Shown: piece by piece, positions 16,330-26,148 of the stretch
Layout: every line of letters begins with the position of its first letter
Numbering within the stretch: position 1 is the stretch's first letter
NCBI GenBank assembly: GCA_030037895.1
Contig: JASHPW010000016.1
Span: 62,001-126,000, forward strand
Direction: 5' to 3'
Length of the DNA stretch: 64,000 nucleotides
Source of the DNA: Xanthobacteraceae bacterium
Lineage (GTDB): Bacteria > Pseudomonadota > Alphaproteobacteria > Rhizobiales > Xanthobacteraceae
Notes under the pieces: model-generated
The model's database searches: none
Seen by the model: only the letters and a program-made list of their open reading frames with translations
What the model was told of the DNA's origin: nothing
Translations under genes and position numbers: made by a program

Positions 16330-17748
16330 ATGCAACTCAAACTCTACGATACGCTGACGCGCGCGAAGCGCCCGTTCAAGCCGCTCGATCCGGCCAACGT
16401 GCGCATGTATGTGTGCGGGCCGACGGTCTACGACTTCGCCCATGTCGGCAATGCGCGGCCGGTGATCGTGTTCGACGTGTTGTTCCGCCTCTTGCGCCAC
16501 CTCTACGGCGCCGAGCACGTCACCTATGTGCGCAACATCACCGACGTCGACGACAAGATCATTTTACGCGCGGGCGAAGAGCATCCGGGCCTGCCGCTGA
16601 ACGAGGCGATCCGCAGGGTCACGGAAACGACCGACCGGCAGTTCCACGCGGACGTGGCCGCGCTCGGCTGCCTGCCGCCGACCGCCGAGCCGCGCGCGAC
16701 CGAGCACATTGCCGAGATGCGCGCCATGATCGAGCGGCTCGTCGCCGCCGGCAACGCCTATGTGGCCGAGGACAACGTGCTGTTTCGCGTCGCCTCGATG
16801 CCGGATTACGGGGCGCTGTCGCGCCGCTCGCTCGACGAGATGATCGCCGGCGCCCGCGTCGAGGTCGCGCCCTACAAGCGCGACCCGATGGATTTCGTGC
16901 TGTGGAAGCCGTCAAAGCCGGGCGAGCCGGCGTGGCCGTCGCCCTGCGGCATCGCCGCGCCGGGACGCCCCGGCTGGCACATCGAATGCTCGGCCATGGC
17001 CTGGAAATTTCTCGGCGAGACTTTCGACATTCACGGTGGCGGCATCGACCTCGTGTTTCCCCACCACGAGAACGAGATCGCGCAATCGCGCTCGGCCTTC
17101 CACACGCCGGTCATGGCGAATTTCTGGATGCACAACGGATTTCTCCAGGTCGAAGGCGAGAAGATGGCGAAATCTACGGGAAATTTCGTGACCATTCACG
17201 AGCTGCTGGGCAGCCGAAAATTCGGATCAAATCAATGGCACGGTTACGTGCTCAGGCTTGCGATGCTGATGACACATTATCGCCAGCCGATGGATTGGAC
17301 CGTCGATCGTTTAGTTGAAGCAAGGGAGAATTTGAAAGAATGGATTAACTGCTCTGTCGGTTTTGACGAAGTCGCTGTTCCCATTCCGGAAGAGTTCGTC
17401 AACGCGCTATCAGACGATCTGAACTTTCCGGCCGCATTGAGCTTTGTGCACAGCCTTCATCGAAGCGCCCGTCATCGCACGAATGTCGAAAGATCGAGGG
17501 AGATGGCGGCTATTTTGAAGTGGCTGGGCATTTGGAATGGTGAAAAATCCAACGATGTTTATGACTATGGATGCGACGTTCGACGTGGACCGGCCGAAGA
17601 AGATATTCGACCGTATATAGATGCGCGTGACACTGCGCGAAAAGCAAAGAATTTTGCCGAAGCCGATCGCATCCGCAACGAACTCGCCAAGATGGGCGTG
17701 GTGCTGCACGATACCAAGGACGGCACCACCTGGGAGATTGCGCGATGA
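16330..17748 (+). CDS. cysS: cysteinyl-tRNA synthetase
   Basis: A class I aminoacyl-tRNA synthetase of 472 residues that charges tRNA-Cys. The HIGH-like motif and zinc site are in [18 protein letters not shown] near residue 28. Zinc ligands follow in [44 protein letters not shown] is present as KMAKS ([11 protein letters not shown]). The first half has normal high-GC codon use, but from about 17205 to 17640 GC falls to about half (counted roughly as 212 of 420 bases for 17221-17640). There the protein becomes unusual, with [18 protein letters not shown] and a divergent DALR domain. The reading frame stays open and the C-terminal [26 protein letters not shown] is typical. The start at 16330 aligns with the family N-terminus. 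Confidence 0.93.
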   Translation: MQLKLYDTLTRAKRPFKPLDPANVRMYVCGPTVYDFAHVGNARPVIVFDVLFRLLRHLYGAEHVTYVRNITDVDDKIILRAGEEHPGLPLNEAIRRVTETTDRQFHADVAALGCLPPTAEPRATEHIAEMRAMIERLVAAGNAYVAEDNVLFRVASMPDYGALSRRSLDEMIAGARVEVAPYKRDPMDFVLWKPSKPGEPAWPSPCGIAAPGRPGWHIECSAMAWKFLGETFDIHGGGIDLVFPHHENEIAQSRSAFHTPVMANFWMHNGFLQVEGEKMAKSTGNFVTIHELLGSRKFGSNQWHGYVLRLAMLMTHYRQPMDWTVDRLVEARENLKEWINCSVGFDEVAVPIPEEFVNALSDDLNFPAALSFVHSLHRSARHRTNVERSREMAAILKWLGIWNGEKSNDVYDYGCDVRRGPAEEDIRPYIDARDTARKAKNFAEADRIRNELAKMGVVLHDTKDGTTWEIAR

Positions 17749-18275
17749 CGCCGCGCCCGCAGCCGAAGCTCGCCATGCGGCCGCTGCTGGCCGAGGACGT
17801 GCCGCTCGTGGCGGACATCTTCCGCGCCAGCATCGCCGAGCTGACCGGCGACGATTACAGCGACGCGCAGCAGGAGGCGTGGGCCTCCGCGGCCGATGAC
17901 GAAGAGGCCTTCGCGGAAAAGCTGGCGCGGGAGCTGACATTGGTCGCGACGCTCGGCGGCGCGGTCGTCGGCTTTGCCGCGCTGGCCGAGAATCAACGCC
18001 TCGACATGCTCTACGTGCATCCGGCCGCCGCCGGGCGCGGCGTCGGCGCCATGCTCTGCGACGCGCTGGAAAGACTGGCCGTCGCCCGCGGCAGCAGGGA
18101 GCTCACGGTCGAGGCGAGCGACACGGCGCGCGGCTTCTTCGAGCGGCGCGGTTTTGTCGCGCGCACGCGCAACAGCGTATTGTGCGGCGGCGAGTGGCTC
18201 GCCAACACCACCATGGTGAAGCCGCTCGCCGCCTCTCCCGCAGGCGGGGGAGGAGAAGAAAGGCGGGCGTCATGA
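17745..18275 (+). CDS. GNAT-family N-acetyltransferase
   Basis: A 176-residue acetyl-CoA-dependent acyltransferase overlapping cysS (ATGA) and cimA (ATGA), so it is the middle gene of an operon. The fold is recognisable from [22 protein letters not shown] at the N-terminus and the acetyl-CoA pyrophosphate loop [19 protein letters not shown] near residue 95. The C-terminal [16 protein letters not shown] is a usual GNAT ending. The last 15 codons are a translated palindromic repeat ([13 protein letters not shown]), suggesting that the original stop was overrun by a repeat insertion. Substrate unknown. Confidence 0.8.
   Translation: MTPRPQPKLAMRPLLAEDVPLVADIFRASIAELTGDDYSDAQQEAWASAADDEEAFAEKLARELTLVATLGGAVVGFAALAENQRLDMLYVHPAAAGRGVGAMLCDALERLAVARGSRELTVEASDTARGFFERRGFVARTRNSVLCGGEWLANTTMVKPLAASPAGGGGEERRAS
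18232..18253. repeat. CCTCTCCCGC/GCGGGGGAGG mini-palindrome
   Basis: Near-perfect 10-bp arms separated by two bases, lying inside the 3' end of the GNAT gene just before cimA. A related hairpin occurs at 35459-35481. Such C-run/G-run hairpins are common dispersed repeats in rhizobial genomes. Confidence 0.5.
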
Positions 18276-19864
18276 AGGAGCGCCTTTATCTGTTCGACAC
18301 CACGTTGCGCGACGGCGCGCAGACGAACGGCGTCGATTTCACGCTCGCCGACAAGCTCGCCGTCGCGGGCATGCTCGATGAACTCGGCATCGACTACGTC
18401 GAAGCGGGCTATCCGGGCGCCAATCCGACCGACACGAATTTCTTCTCCGAGCGCCGGCCGCTGCGCGCGCGCGTGACGGCCTTCGGCATGACGCGGCGGC
18501 CGGGCCGCTCGGCGTCCAACGATCCCGGCCTCGCCGCGCTCCTTGCCGCCGAGGCCGACGCCATCTGCTTCGTCGCCAAGTCCTGGGACTATCACGTGCG
18601 CGTCGCACTGGAGACGACCGAGGAGGAGAACCTGTCCTCGATCCGCGACAGCGTGCGCGCCGCCAAGGCCAAGGGTCGTGAGGTGCTGCTCGACTGCGAG
18701 CATTTCTTCGACGGCTACAAGGCCAATCCGGACTATGCGCTCGCCTGCGTGCAGGCGGCCTACGGGGAGGGCACGCGCTGGATCGTGCTGTGCGACACCA
18801 ACGGCGGCACGCTGCCGCACGAGGTCGAGCGCATCGTCGGCGAGGTATGCAAAAAAATTCCCGGCGATCACGTCGGCATTCACGCCCACAACGACACCGG
18901 GCAGGCGGTGGCCAATACGTTCGCCGCCGTGCGCGCCGGCGCGCGCCAGATCCAGGGCACGCTCAACGGCCTCGGCGAGCGCTGCGGCAACGCCGATCTC
19001 GTCTCGATCATCCCGACGCTTAAGCTCAAGAGCGAATATGCGCAAAGGTTCGACACCGGCGTGTCGGACGAGGCGCTTGTCAACATCGCCCGCGTTTCGC
19101 ACGCGCTCGACGATCTCCTGAACCGCGCCGCCGACCGCCACGCGCCCTATGTTGGCGAGAGCGCGTTCGCCACCAAGGCCGGCATCCACGCCTCCGCCAT
19201 CATCAAGGATCCGGCGACCTACGAGCATGTCGCGCCGGAGCGCGTCGGCAACAGGCGCAAGCTCCTCGTCTCCGACCAATCCGGCCGGTCCAACCTCCTC
19301 GCCGAGCTCGGCCGCGTCGGTTTTGCCGTCGACAAGGGCGATCCGCGCCTGTCCCGCCTGCTCGACGAGGTCAAGGAACGCGAGGCGGTCGGCTACGCCT
19401 ACGAAGCGGCCGACGCCTCCTTCGAACTGCTCGCCCGGCGCTTGCTCGGCAAGGTGCCGCGCTATTTCGATGTGGAGAAATTCGACGTGAGCGTCGAGCA
19501 GCGCATCAACGCCAAGGGCGAGCGCGTCACCGTGAGCATGGCGGTGGTGAAGGTGAGGGTGGGCGACGATCTTCTCATCTCGGCGGCCGAAGGCAACGGT
19601 CCGGTCAACGCGCTCGACCTCGCGCTGCGCAAGGACCTCGGCAAATACCAGAGCTACATTACCGGCCTCAAGCTCACCGATTATCGCGTGCGCATCCTCA
19701 ACGCCGGCACGCAGGCGGTGACGCGGGTCTTGATCGAAAGCGCCGACGAGGGCGGCGAGCACTGGACGACGATCGGCGTGTCGCCGAACATCATCGACGC
19801 GTCATTCCAGGCGCTGATGGATTCGATCGTCTATAAGCTCATGAAGTCCGGCGCGCCGGCGTGA
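18272..19864 (+). CDS. cimA: citramalate synthase
   Basis: A 530-residue alpha-isopropylmalate/homocitrate-synthase-family enzyme that condenses pyruvate with acetyl-CoA to citramalate, opening the threonine-independent isoleucine route. The N-terminal DRE-TIM barrel has [21 protein letters not shown] and the metal-binding [17 protein letters not shown], followed by [20 protein letters not shown]. The C-terminal LeuA-type allosteric domain begins near residue 400. The length and the TNGVDF signature distinguish CimA from LeuA. The start ATG overlaps the GNAT stop. It is convergent with the LOG gene. Confidence 0.9.
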   Translation: MKERLYLFDTTLRDGAQTNGVDFTLADKLAVAGMLDELGIDYVEAGYPGANPTDTNFFSERRPLRARVTAFGMTRRPGRSASNDPGLAALLAAEADAICFVAKSWDYHVRVALETTEEENLSSIRDSVRAAKAKGREVLLDCEHFFDGYKANPDYALACVQAAYGEGTRWIVLCDTNGGTLPHEVERIVGEVCKKIPGDHVGIHAHNDTGQAVANTFAAVRAGARQIQGTLNGLGERCGNADLVSIIPTLKLKSEYAQRFDTGVSDEALVNIARVSHALDDLLNRAADRHAPYVGESAFATKAGIHASAIIKDPATYEHVAPERVGNRRKLLVSDQSGRSNLLAELGRVGFAVDKGDPRLSRLLDEVKEREAVGYAYEAADASFELLARRLLGKVPRYFDVEKFDVSVEQRINAKGERVTVSMAVVKVRVGDDLLISAAEGNGPVNALDLALRKDLGKYQSYITGLKLTDYRVRILNAGTQAVTRVLIESADEGGEHWTTIGVSPNIIDASFQALMDSIVYKLMKSGAPA

Positions 19865-19874
19865 GGGACATGGG

Positions 19875-19919
19875 TCCGTCATTCCGGCCCGCGGCTTCGG
19901 CGCACCCCGGAGCGACGGA
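19875..19919. terminator. inverted repeat between convergent cimA and LOG genes
   Basis: TCCGTCATTCCGG (19875-19887) pairs with CCGGAGCGACGGA (19907-19919) at 10 of 13 positions in the 55-base convergent gap, so it could end transcription from both sides. The GTCATTCCGG core is the same as in other repeats of this window. Confidence 0.4.
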
Positions 19920-20525
19920 TCACATCCGCCCGGCCGGCACCGCCATCGTCGTTTCCGCCTCGGTCAGCGTCCGGGCGGCCGCGCGCAACTTGGGCAGGAT
20001 CTCCTCTACGCGGTCGGCGACCAGGAGATCGACGCCGCGCGCCGGTTCCGGCACCAGGCCGCGACTGCGCATGTGGGCGATAAGCGCCAGCAGCGGCTCC
20101 CAGAAACCGTGGATATTTGCGACCAGGATCGGCTTCTTGTGGCGGCCGAGCTGGGCCCAGGTCATCTGCTCGACCAGCTCCTCCAGCGTGCCGAGGCCGC
20201 CGGGCAAGGCAACGAAGGCGTCGGCGTGCTCGAACATCGTGCGCTTGCGCTCGTGCATGTCGCGGGTGACGATCAGCTCCTGCTTGAGCCGCCGCGGCCG
20301 CTCGTGCGCGGTCAGAAACTCCGGGATGACGCCGGTCACTTCGCCGCCGTGCGCGATCACGGCGCCGGCGAGCGTCCCCATAAGCCCGATCGAGCCGCCG
20401 CCATAGACCAGCCGGATGTCGTTTTCGGCGAGGATTTTGCCGAACGCGCGCGCCGTCTCGGCGAACGCCGGGTCGGTGCCCGGGCTCGATCCGCAATAGA
20501 CGCACAGCGCCTTGATTTTGTTCAT
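19920..20525 (-). CDS. LOG-family phosphoribohydrolase (TIGR00730)
   Basis: A 201-residue Rossmann-fold protein of the Lonely Guy family, which releases free cytokinin-type bases or ribose 5-phosphate from nucleoside monophosphates. Motifs seen are VYCGSSPGTDPAF at the N-terminus, the nucleotide-binding VYGGGSIGLMG, the catalytic MHERKRTMFEHADAFVALPGGLGTLEELVEQMTWAQLG with the PGGxGTxxE signature, and KPILVANIHGFWEPLL. The start at 20525 gives the usual family length; the ORF track extends it far upstream. In bacteria the role is usually nucleotide salvage; cytokinin production would be inference. Confidence 0.88.
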   Translation of the reverse strand: MNKIKALCVYCGSSPGTDPAFAETARAFGKILAENDIRLVYGGGSIGLMGTLAGAVIAHGGEVTGVIPEFLTAHERPRRLKQELIVTRDMHERKRTMFEHADAFVALPGGLGTLEELVEQMTWAQLGRHKKPILVANIHGFWEPLLALIAHMRSRGLVPEPARGVDLLVADRVEEILPKLRAAARTLTEAETTMAVPAGRM

Positions 20526-20658
20526 GGAGTCACACTGATGCGACGCTAGATGTGGCGTCGATTCGATCGAACCGCAAGCTTTTGGCGGCGGCAAGGCGCG
20601 CTGCAGGCCGGTGCGGAGGCCGGAAAAAGTCTCTATATGACGATCTCGATACGACGAT

Positions 20659-22668
20659 ATGACGCAAGAGGGGCGGCCGCCGCCGCGGTTCGTCCAAACC
20701 GGACCAGCAATGAGAGAATTCCAACGACCGGCACAGCAGTTCAGGCATGAGGTCTCGGCCAGCGGCGGAGCGCTGTTCTCGACATTGTTCCACCTGTGGC
20801 CGTACATCTGGCCGGCGGAGCGCCGCGACCTCAAGGCCCGGGTCGTATTCGCGATTTTGCTGATCTTCGCCGCCAAGCTCGCGACCATCGCGGTGCCGTT
20901 CACCTTCAAATGGGCGACCGATGCGCTCGCCGGCCGCGGCAGCGCGCCGCTTGGTCCGAACGATTGGCTCGCCTGGGCGATGGCGGCGCCGGTGGCGCTG
21001 ACGCTCGCCTATGGCGGCATGCGCATTTTGATGGGGCTGCTCACGCAATGGCGCGACGGCGTTTTTGCCAAGGTCGCGATGCACGCCGTCCGGCGCTTGG
21101 CGATCATCACCTTCGAGCACATGCACCTGCTGTCGCTGCGCTTCCATCTCGAGCGCAAGACCGGCGGGCTCACCCGCGTCCTCGAACGCGGGCGCAACGC
21201 CATCGAGACCATCGTGCGCATGCTGCTGCTGCAGCTCGTGCCGACCATCGTCGAGGTGGTTCTGATCGTCTGGGTCCTGCTGTTCCACTTCGACTGGCGC
21301 TACGTCGTCGTCGTCATGTTGACAGTTGCGCTCTACGTCGGATTCACCTTTTACGCCACGGAGTGGCGCATCGGCATCCGCCGGCGGATGAACGAGAGCG
21401 ACACCGACGCCAACGCCAAGGCGATCGACGCGTTGCTGAACTACGAGACGGTCAAATATTTCTCCGCCGAGGCGCGCGAAGCCAAGCGTTACGACCGCGC
21501 GATGGCGCGCTACGAAGACGCGAGCGTCAGGGCCTACACCTCGCTCGCCGTGCTCAACGCCGGCCAGGCCGTCGTCTTCAGCATCGGGCTTGCGGCGGCG
21601 ATGATCCTGTGCGCCTTCGGCATCGAGGCCGGCAGCAAAACGGTCGGCGATTTCGTCATGATCAACGCCATGATGATCCAGCTTTATCAGCCGCTGAACT
21701 TCATGGGCCTGGTGTACCGCGAGATCAAGCAGGCGGTGATCGACATCGAGATCATGTTCGCGATGCTCTCGCGCAAGCCGGAGATCGAGGACCGGCCGGG
21801 CGCTCGCCCCCTCAAGGTGCGCGCCGGCACCATCCGCTTCGAGGACGTGTCGTTCGCCTATGAGCCGGAGCGGCCGGTCCTCAAGGGCCTGAACTTCGAG
21901 GTGGCGGCCGGGTGCACCGTCGCCATCGTCGGGCCCACCGGCGCCGGCAAATCGACGATCGCGCGGCTTATCTTCCGCTTCTACGACGTGACCGGCGGCC
22001 GCATCCTCATCGACGGGCAGGACGTCCGCGACGTCACCCAGGACTCGCTGCGCGCCGCAATCGGCATCGTGCCGCAGGACACAGTGCTGTTCAACGACAC
22101 GATCCGCTACAACATCCGTTACGGCGAATGGGACGCGGGCGACGCCGCGGTCGAGGAGGCGGCGCGCATGGCGCGGATCGACGGCTTCATCCGCCTCGCG
22201 CCCAAGGGCTATGAGACCGAGGTCGGCGAGCGCGGCCTCAAGCTTTCCGGCGGCGAGAAGCAGCGCGTCGCTATCGCCCGCACCGTCCTCAAGGCGCCGC
22301 CGATCCTGCTGCTCGACGAGGCGACGTCCGCGCTCGACAGCCATACCGAACGCGATATTCAGGACGCGCTCGACCGGGTGTCGAAGAATCGCACCACGCT
22401 CGTCATCGCCCACCGGCTCTCGACCATTATCGGCGCCGACGAGATCCTGGTGCTCGATCGGGGCATGATCGTCGAGCGCGGCACCCATCGGCAATTGCTC
22501 GCGCAGGGCGGGTTCTATGCCGGCATGTGGAACCGCCAGCGCGAAGCCGCGCTGGCGCGCGAGATTCTCGCCGAGGCCGAAGAGGAGACGGGCGTCGGCG
22601 GCCGCAAGCCGCCGCAAGCGCCGGACATGGAAGAGGAGCTTCTGCCCGCCGTCGATGCCGCGGAGTAG
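20659..22668 (+). CDS. ABC exporter of the Atm1/ABCB7/HMT type (fused permease-ATPase)
   Basis: A 669-residue half-transporter. An N-terminal six-helix exporter domain (about residues 40-340) includes the Atm1-type segments SLRFHLERKTGGLTRVLERG and ALLNYETVKYFSAEAREAKRYD. The C-terminal ATPase has Walker A VGPTGAGKST, signature LSGGEKQRVAIARTVLK, Walker B ILLLDEATSALD and the switch histidine IAHRLSTI. Atm1-type proteins export glutathione-linked sulfur, metal or persulfide compounds and homodimerise in the inner membrane. An alternative start is the ATG at 20710. It is followed six bases later by psd. Confidence 0.88.
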   Translation: MTQEGRPPPRFVQTGPAMREFQRPAQQFRHEVSASGGALFSTLFHLWPYIWPAERRDLKARVVFAILLIFAAKLATIAVPFTFKWATDALAGRGSAPLGPNDWLAWAMAAPVALTLAYGGMRILMGLLTQWRDGVFAKVAMHAVRRLAIITFEHMHLLSLRFHLERKTGGLTRVLERGRNAIETIVRMLLLQLVPTIVEVVLIVWVLLFHFDWRYVVVVMLTVALYVGFTFYATEWRIGIRRRMNESDTDANAKAIDALLNYETVKYFSAEAREAKRYDRAMARYEDASVRAYTSLAVLNAGQAVVFSIGLAAAMILCAFGIEAGSKTVGDFVMINAMMIQLYQPLNFMGLVYREIKQAVIDIEIMFAMLSRKPEIEDRPGARPLKVRAGTIRFEDVSFAYEPERPVLKGLNFEVAAGCTVAIVGPTGAGKSTIARLIFRFYDVTGGRILIDGQDVRDVTQDSLRAAIGIVPQDTVLFNDTIRYNIRYGEWDAGDAAVEEAARMARIDGFIRLAPKGYETEVGERGLKLSGGEKQRVAIARTVLKAPPILLLDEATSALDSHTERDIQDALDRVSKNRTTLVIAHRLSTIIGADEILVLDRGMIVERGTHRQLLAQGGFYAGMWNRQREAALAREILAEAEEETGVGGRKPPQAPDMEEELLPAVDAAE

Positions 22669-22674
22669 GGCCGG

Positions 22675-23376
22675 ATGTCGGTCATCGCCTCCATCCGTTC
22701 CCAGCTCGCGCCGATCCACCCCGAAGGCTATCCGTTCATCGGCGGCTTCGCCGTGGTCAGCCTGATTCTGTTCTGGCTGTGGCCGCCGCTCGGCTGGCTC
22801 GCCACGCTCGCCACGCTGTGGTGCGCTTATTTCTTCCGCGACCCGCCGCGCGCGACGCCGCTGCGCGAGGGCATCGTGGTCGCGCCGGCGGACGGCCGCG
22901 TGAGCCGCATCATCAGTGTCGTGCCGCCCAAGGAGCTCGATCTCGGCACGCGGCCGTTGCCGCGCGTCTCCATCTTCATGAGCGTGTTCGATTGCCACGT
23001 GAATCGCAGCCCGGTCGCCGGCCGCGTCGAGCGCATGATCTACCGCCGCGGCAAGTTCATCAGCGCCGATCTCGACAAAGCGAGCGAGGACAACGAGCGC
23101 AACGCCCTGGTCATTGCGACCGGCAACGGGATCCGCATCGCGGTCATCCAGATCGCCGGGCTTATCGCGCGGCGCATCGTGCCGTTCGTGCGCGAGGGCG
23201 ACGCGATCGGCGCGGGCCAGCGCATCGGCATGATCCGCTTCGGCTCGCGCGTCGATGTCTACCTGCCCGAAGGCGCGCGGCCGCTGGTCGGCGAGGGCCA
23301 GACCGCCATTGCCGGCGAGACCGTGCTCGCCGATCTCAAGGGCGCGGAAGCGGGGCGGACGTTTCAGGTCGCGTAG
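22675..23376 (+). CDS. psd: phosphatidylserine decarboxylase
   Basis: A 233-residue proenzyme of the short Psd family that decarboxylates phosphatidylserine to phosphatidylethanolamine at the inner membrane. An N-terminal membrane hairpin ([27 protein letters not shown]) precedes [22 protein letters not shown], typical of this family. The pyruvoyl-forming self-cleavage site is the Gly-Ser in [12 protein letters not shown] near residue 190. It lies between the ABC exporter and pssA, with gaps of 6 and about 48 bases, and completes the two-step PE pathway with pssA. Confidence 0.93.
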   Translation: MSVIASIRSQLAPIHPEGYPFIGGFAVVSLILFWLWPPLGWLATLATLWCAYFFRDPPRATPLREGIVVAPADGRVSRIISVVPPKELDLGTRPLPRVSIFMSVFDCHVNRSPVAGRVERMIYRRGKFISADLDKASEDNERNALVIATGNGIRIAVIQIAGLIARRIVPFVREGDAIGAGQRIGMIRFGSRVDVYLPEGARPLVGEGQTAIAGETVLADLKGAEAGRTFQVA

Positions 23377-23424
23377 CAACGGCGACCAATGGCAGGCCGG
23401 GCCGCAAACCGCTATATTCCCGCC

Positions 23425-24327
23425 ATGGCCACGCATCAGCCGCCGTTCGGCGACCCGCGCTTGCCGCGCCCGCCGCGGCGGCGCTTCCGCCGCATTCCCG
23501 TGCGCACGCTGGCGCCGAACGTCATCACCATACTCGCGCTCTGCGCCGGGTTGACGGCAATCCGCATGGCGTTCGAGAACCACTATGTTTTTGCGCTCGC
23601 CGCCATCGTCTTCGCCGCCGCCCTCGACGGCATCGACGGCCGCCTGGCGCGGCTTCTGCGCGGAACGTCGCGTTTTGGCGCCGAACTCGACAGCCTTGCC
23701 GACTTCGTCAATTTCGGCGTGGCGCCGGCGCTGATTCTCTATTTCTGGGGCCTGCATGAGCTGAAATCGGCCGGCTGGATCGCCGCCATGGTGTTTGCCA
23801 TCTGCGCGGGTCTGCGGCTCGCCCGCTTCAACGTGATGACCGACGATCCGGATCGGCCCGCTTGGGCCGGCAATTTCTTCGTCGGCGTGCCGGCGCCGGC
23901 CGGCGCGATCACCGTGTTGTTGCCGATCTATGTGGTCTTTCTCGGTGTGCCGCGGTCGCCGTTCCTGATCTGGGTGACGCTCGTTTACACGCTCGCCGTC
24001 GCCTGGCTCATGGTCTCGCGGTTGCCGGTCTTTTCCGGCAAGCGCATCGGCACGCGCGTGCCCCCGGAAATGGTCGGACCGTCGATCATCGTCGTGGTCC
24101 TGTTCTTCGCGCTGCTCATTGCCTATCCCTGGGTCATGCTCACAACCGGGACGCTCGCCTATCTGGTGAGCCTGCCGTTCGGTTGGCTGTCCTATCGCGC
24201 CCACGAGCGACGATCGCAGGAGAGCCGGGCGGAAGCGACGCCCGCTGCCGCACCGCCGCCCGGGCCGGTCGCAGCCGGCATCGTGCGCACGCCCGAAAAC
24301 GAAGTCCGCCCGCCGCGCCTCAATTGA
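23425..24327 (+). CDS. pssA: CDP-diacylglycerol-serine O-phosphatidyltransferase
   Basis: An integral membrane enzyme of about 300 residues that makes phosphatidylserine from CDP-diacylglycerol and serine. The CDP-alcohol phosphotransferase signature DGIDGRLARLLRGTSRFGAELDSLAD matches D-x2-DG-x2-AR-x8-G-x3-D-x3-D exactly, near residue 65. About eight hydrophobic helices follow, and the C-terminus is Pro/Ala-rich. The ATG at 23425 gives the family-like Arg-rich N-terminus; an in-frame ATG at 23389 would add 12 residues, and neither has a good Shine-Dalgarno sequence. Psd acts on its product. Confidence 0.92.
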   Translation: MATHQPPFGDPRLPRPPRRRFRRIPVRTLAPNVITILALCAGLTAIRMAFENHYVFALAAIVFAAALDGIDGRLARLLRGTSRFGAELDSLADFVNFGVAPALILYFWGLHELKSAGWIAAMVFAICAGLRLARFNVMTDDPDRPAWAGNFFVGVPAPAGAITVLLPIYVVFLGVPRSPFLIWVTLVYTLAVAWLMVSRLPVFSGKRIGTRVPPEMVGPSIIVVVLFFALLIAYPWVMLTTGTLAYLVSLPFGWLSYRAHERRSQESRAEATPAAAPPPGPVAAGIVRTPENEVRPPRLN

Positions 24328-24367
24328 GCCGCATCGCCGGCGCTCCTGAGCGGCCGCGAGGATGGAT

Positions 24368-25603
24368 ATGCGACTTGCGCGCCGCACCTTCCTGGGCCTG
24401 GCGACGGCGGCGGTGGCGGCTCCGGCCGTCAGCCGTTGGGCGCGCGCCGACGCTCCGCAATTGACCTTCAAGCTGCATCATTTCTTCTCCTCGGTGTCGT
24501 GCGGCCACGACCGGTTTCTCGCGCCATGGGCGCGCAAGATCGAGGCAGAGTCCGCCGGGCGCATCCGCATCGACATCTTTCCCTCGATGCAGCTCGGCGG
24601 CCGGCCGGCGCAGCTTTTTGACCAGGCGCGCGACGGGCTCGTCGATATCGCGTGGGCGGCGCCGAGCCGTACGCCCGGACGCTTCCCGCGAATCGAATTG
24701 TTCGAGCTGCCGTTCGTTCCGGCGCGCCGCGCGTTCGTCAGCTCCAAGGCCATCGAGGATTATGCCGCCGCCAATCTGAAGGATGAATTCCGCGAGGTGC
24801 ACCCGATCTGTTTCTCATGCACGGACTGCGGCGTCGTGCACGCCAATCGGCCGATCCGGATCATCGAGGAATGCAAAGGATTGCGGCTGCAAGTGCAGAC
24901 CCGTTTCGCCGGCGAGGCGGTGCGCGCGCTCGGCGCGCGCGCGGTGGCGATGCCGAGCGCGGAGCTTCCGGCGGCGATCGCCCGGCGGGTCGTCGACGGC
25001 TGCATCGACCCCTGGCACATGGCGCCGGCGCTCAAGCTTTATGATCTGCTCAGGACGCACACCGATTTCGCCGAATCGTCGTTGAGCACGATGACGTTCG
25101 TGCTGGCGATGAACAAGGCGGCCTACGATCGGTTGCCGCCCGACCTCAAGACGGTCATCGACAATAACTCGGGACAATTCGCGGCCGGCATGGCCGGCGC
25201 CATGTGGGACGCCGCCGCCGCCGCGGTCGCCGATATGGTGGTGCGCCGCGGCGACGCCATCATGACGCTCCTGCCCGAAGCCGTCGCGCACTGGCGCACG
25301 GCGACGGCACCGGTGATTGCGGCCTGGCTGAAGCAGATGACGGCGCGCAAGATCGATGGTGAAAGACTCCTGGCGAGCGCCGGCGCGCTCATGGCGAAAT
25401 ACGCAAACGAGCCCGAACCGCAACCGCTTCAGCCGCCACGGCCGGCGGTCGCCACCGACCCGCCGCCGCCACACGCCAAGGCCGAGATACCGGCAACGCC
25501 AACGCCGAATGCCGTCACTCCTTCGGTAGCGCCTCAATCGCCGGCGGCGGAGCCGGTTCCGGCGTCCGTCGCGCCGCGCCAGGAGTTGAACATTCCTCTT
25601 TGA
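24368..25603 (+). CDS. TRAP-type (DctP) periplasmic substrate-binding protein with Pro-rich tail
   Basis: A 411-residue exported binding protein. The ATG at 24368 has GAGGA five bases upstream and starts a twin-arginine signal (RLARRTFLGLATAAVAAPA). The mature region is DctP-like: LTFKLHHFFSSVSC, WARKIEAESAGRIRIDIFPSMQLGGRPAQLFDQARDGLVDIAW, and the ligand-binding arginine region LRLQVQTRFAGEAVRALGA. The last 65 residues are Pro/Ala low complexity, absent from ordinary DctP proteins. No TRAP permease (DctQM) genes lie nearby, so it is an orphan or works with a permease elsewhere. Confidence 0.83.
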   Translation: MRLARRTFLGLATAAVAAPAVSRWARADAPQLTFKLHHFFSSVSCGHDRFLAPWARKIEAESAGRIRIDIFPSMQLGGRPAQLFDQARDGLVDIAWAAPSRTPGRFPRIELFELPFVPARRAFVSSKAIEDYAAANLKDEFREVHPICFSCTDCGVVHANRPIRIIEECKGLRLQVQTRFAGEAVRALGARAVAMPSAELPAAIARRVVDGCIDPWHMAPALKLYDLLRTHTDFAESSLSTMTFVLAMNKAAYDRLPPDLKTVIDNNSGQFAAGMAGAMWDAAAAAVADMVVRRGDAIMTLLPEAVAHWRTATAPVIAAWLKQMTARKIDGERLLASAGALMAKYANEPEPQPLQPPRPAVATDPPPPHAKAEIPATPTPNAVTPSVAPQSPAAEPVPASVAPRQELNIPL

Positions 25604-25647
25604 GAGAAGTCATGGAGGGGGCGGATGCGTTCGGCTTCGCATTCCTC

Positions 25648-26094
25648 CTAACGCGACAGCGTCAGTTGCGTGCCATTTGTTGCCTGGCCGTCGAAGTGGT
25701 CGCCGGCGAACGACAGATGAGCGAGCGATTCGCCCTTGTGGTTGCGGATGATCAGCGCGGCGTGCTCGAACGTCCACTTGCGGCTGGTGAAGAAATTGTC
25801 GGGACAGCCGCCCTCCGGCGCGATCGTGCCCTGGATGGCGCCCGGCGAATTGCCGAAATTCATGAAGCAGTGTTCGCCGCCCGCCGCCGACAACTTCCAG
25901 CGGCCGGCGAGATCGACCGGCGGCGGCGACGGCGGCGGTGGCGGCGGCGGAACGGCGGCGGGTTGCGGTGGGGCTTGATTGGCGGCGATAGGCTCGCTCG
26001 CGGCACACGCGGCCAGTAGCGCGAGCGCGAGCAATGCGGCGGCGGCCTTCGCCCCACGCGCTCCCCGCGACCTCAGGGCCGTCACATCCCTCAT
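25648..26094 (-). CDS. lipoprotein with AprI/Inh-type protease-inhibitor domain
   Basis: About 148 residues. A lipobox (ALLALALLAAC) ends the signal peptide, followed by a Pro-rich linker. The remaining roughly 90 residues match the Inh beta-barrel pattern: LAGRWKLSAAGGEHCFMNFG, GGCPDNFFTSRKWTFEHAALIIRN, GESLAHLSFAGDHFDGQATNGTQLTLSR, including the paired cysteines. Known Inh proteins block secreted serralysin-type metalloproteases in the periplasm, but in rhizobia this domain is widespread without a partner protease. Alternative starts exist at 26112 (ATG) and 26127 (TTG). It lies 54 bases downstream of mmsA on the same strand. Confidence 0.75.
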   Translation of the reverse strand: MRDVTALRSRGARGAKAAAALLALALLAACAASEPIAANQAPPQPAAVPPPPPPPSPPPVDLAGRWKLSAAGGEHCFMNFGNSPGAIQGTIAPEGGCPDNFFTSRKWTFEHAALIIRNHKGESLAHLSFAGDHFDGQATNGTQLTLSR

Positions 26095-26148
26095 CCGCGG
26101 ATCAACAAGCATAAAAAGCCGTCGCAAAAGAAGCCCGAGGAAAACGGG

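Noticed and set aside
20530-24471. 1313-codon open frame on the minus strand
   Set aside because: It is antisense to the ABC exporter, psd and pssA, which all have strong family motifs. Its translation is Arg/Asp/His-rich low complexity typical of shadow frames in high-GC DNA.
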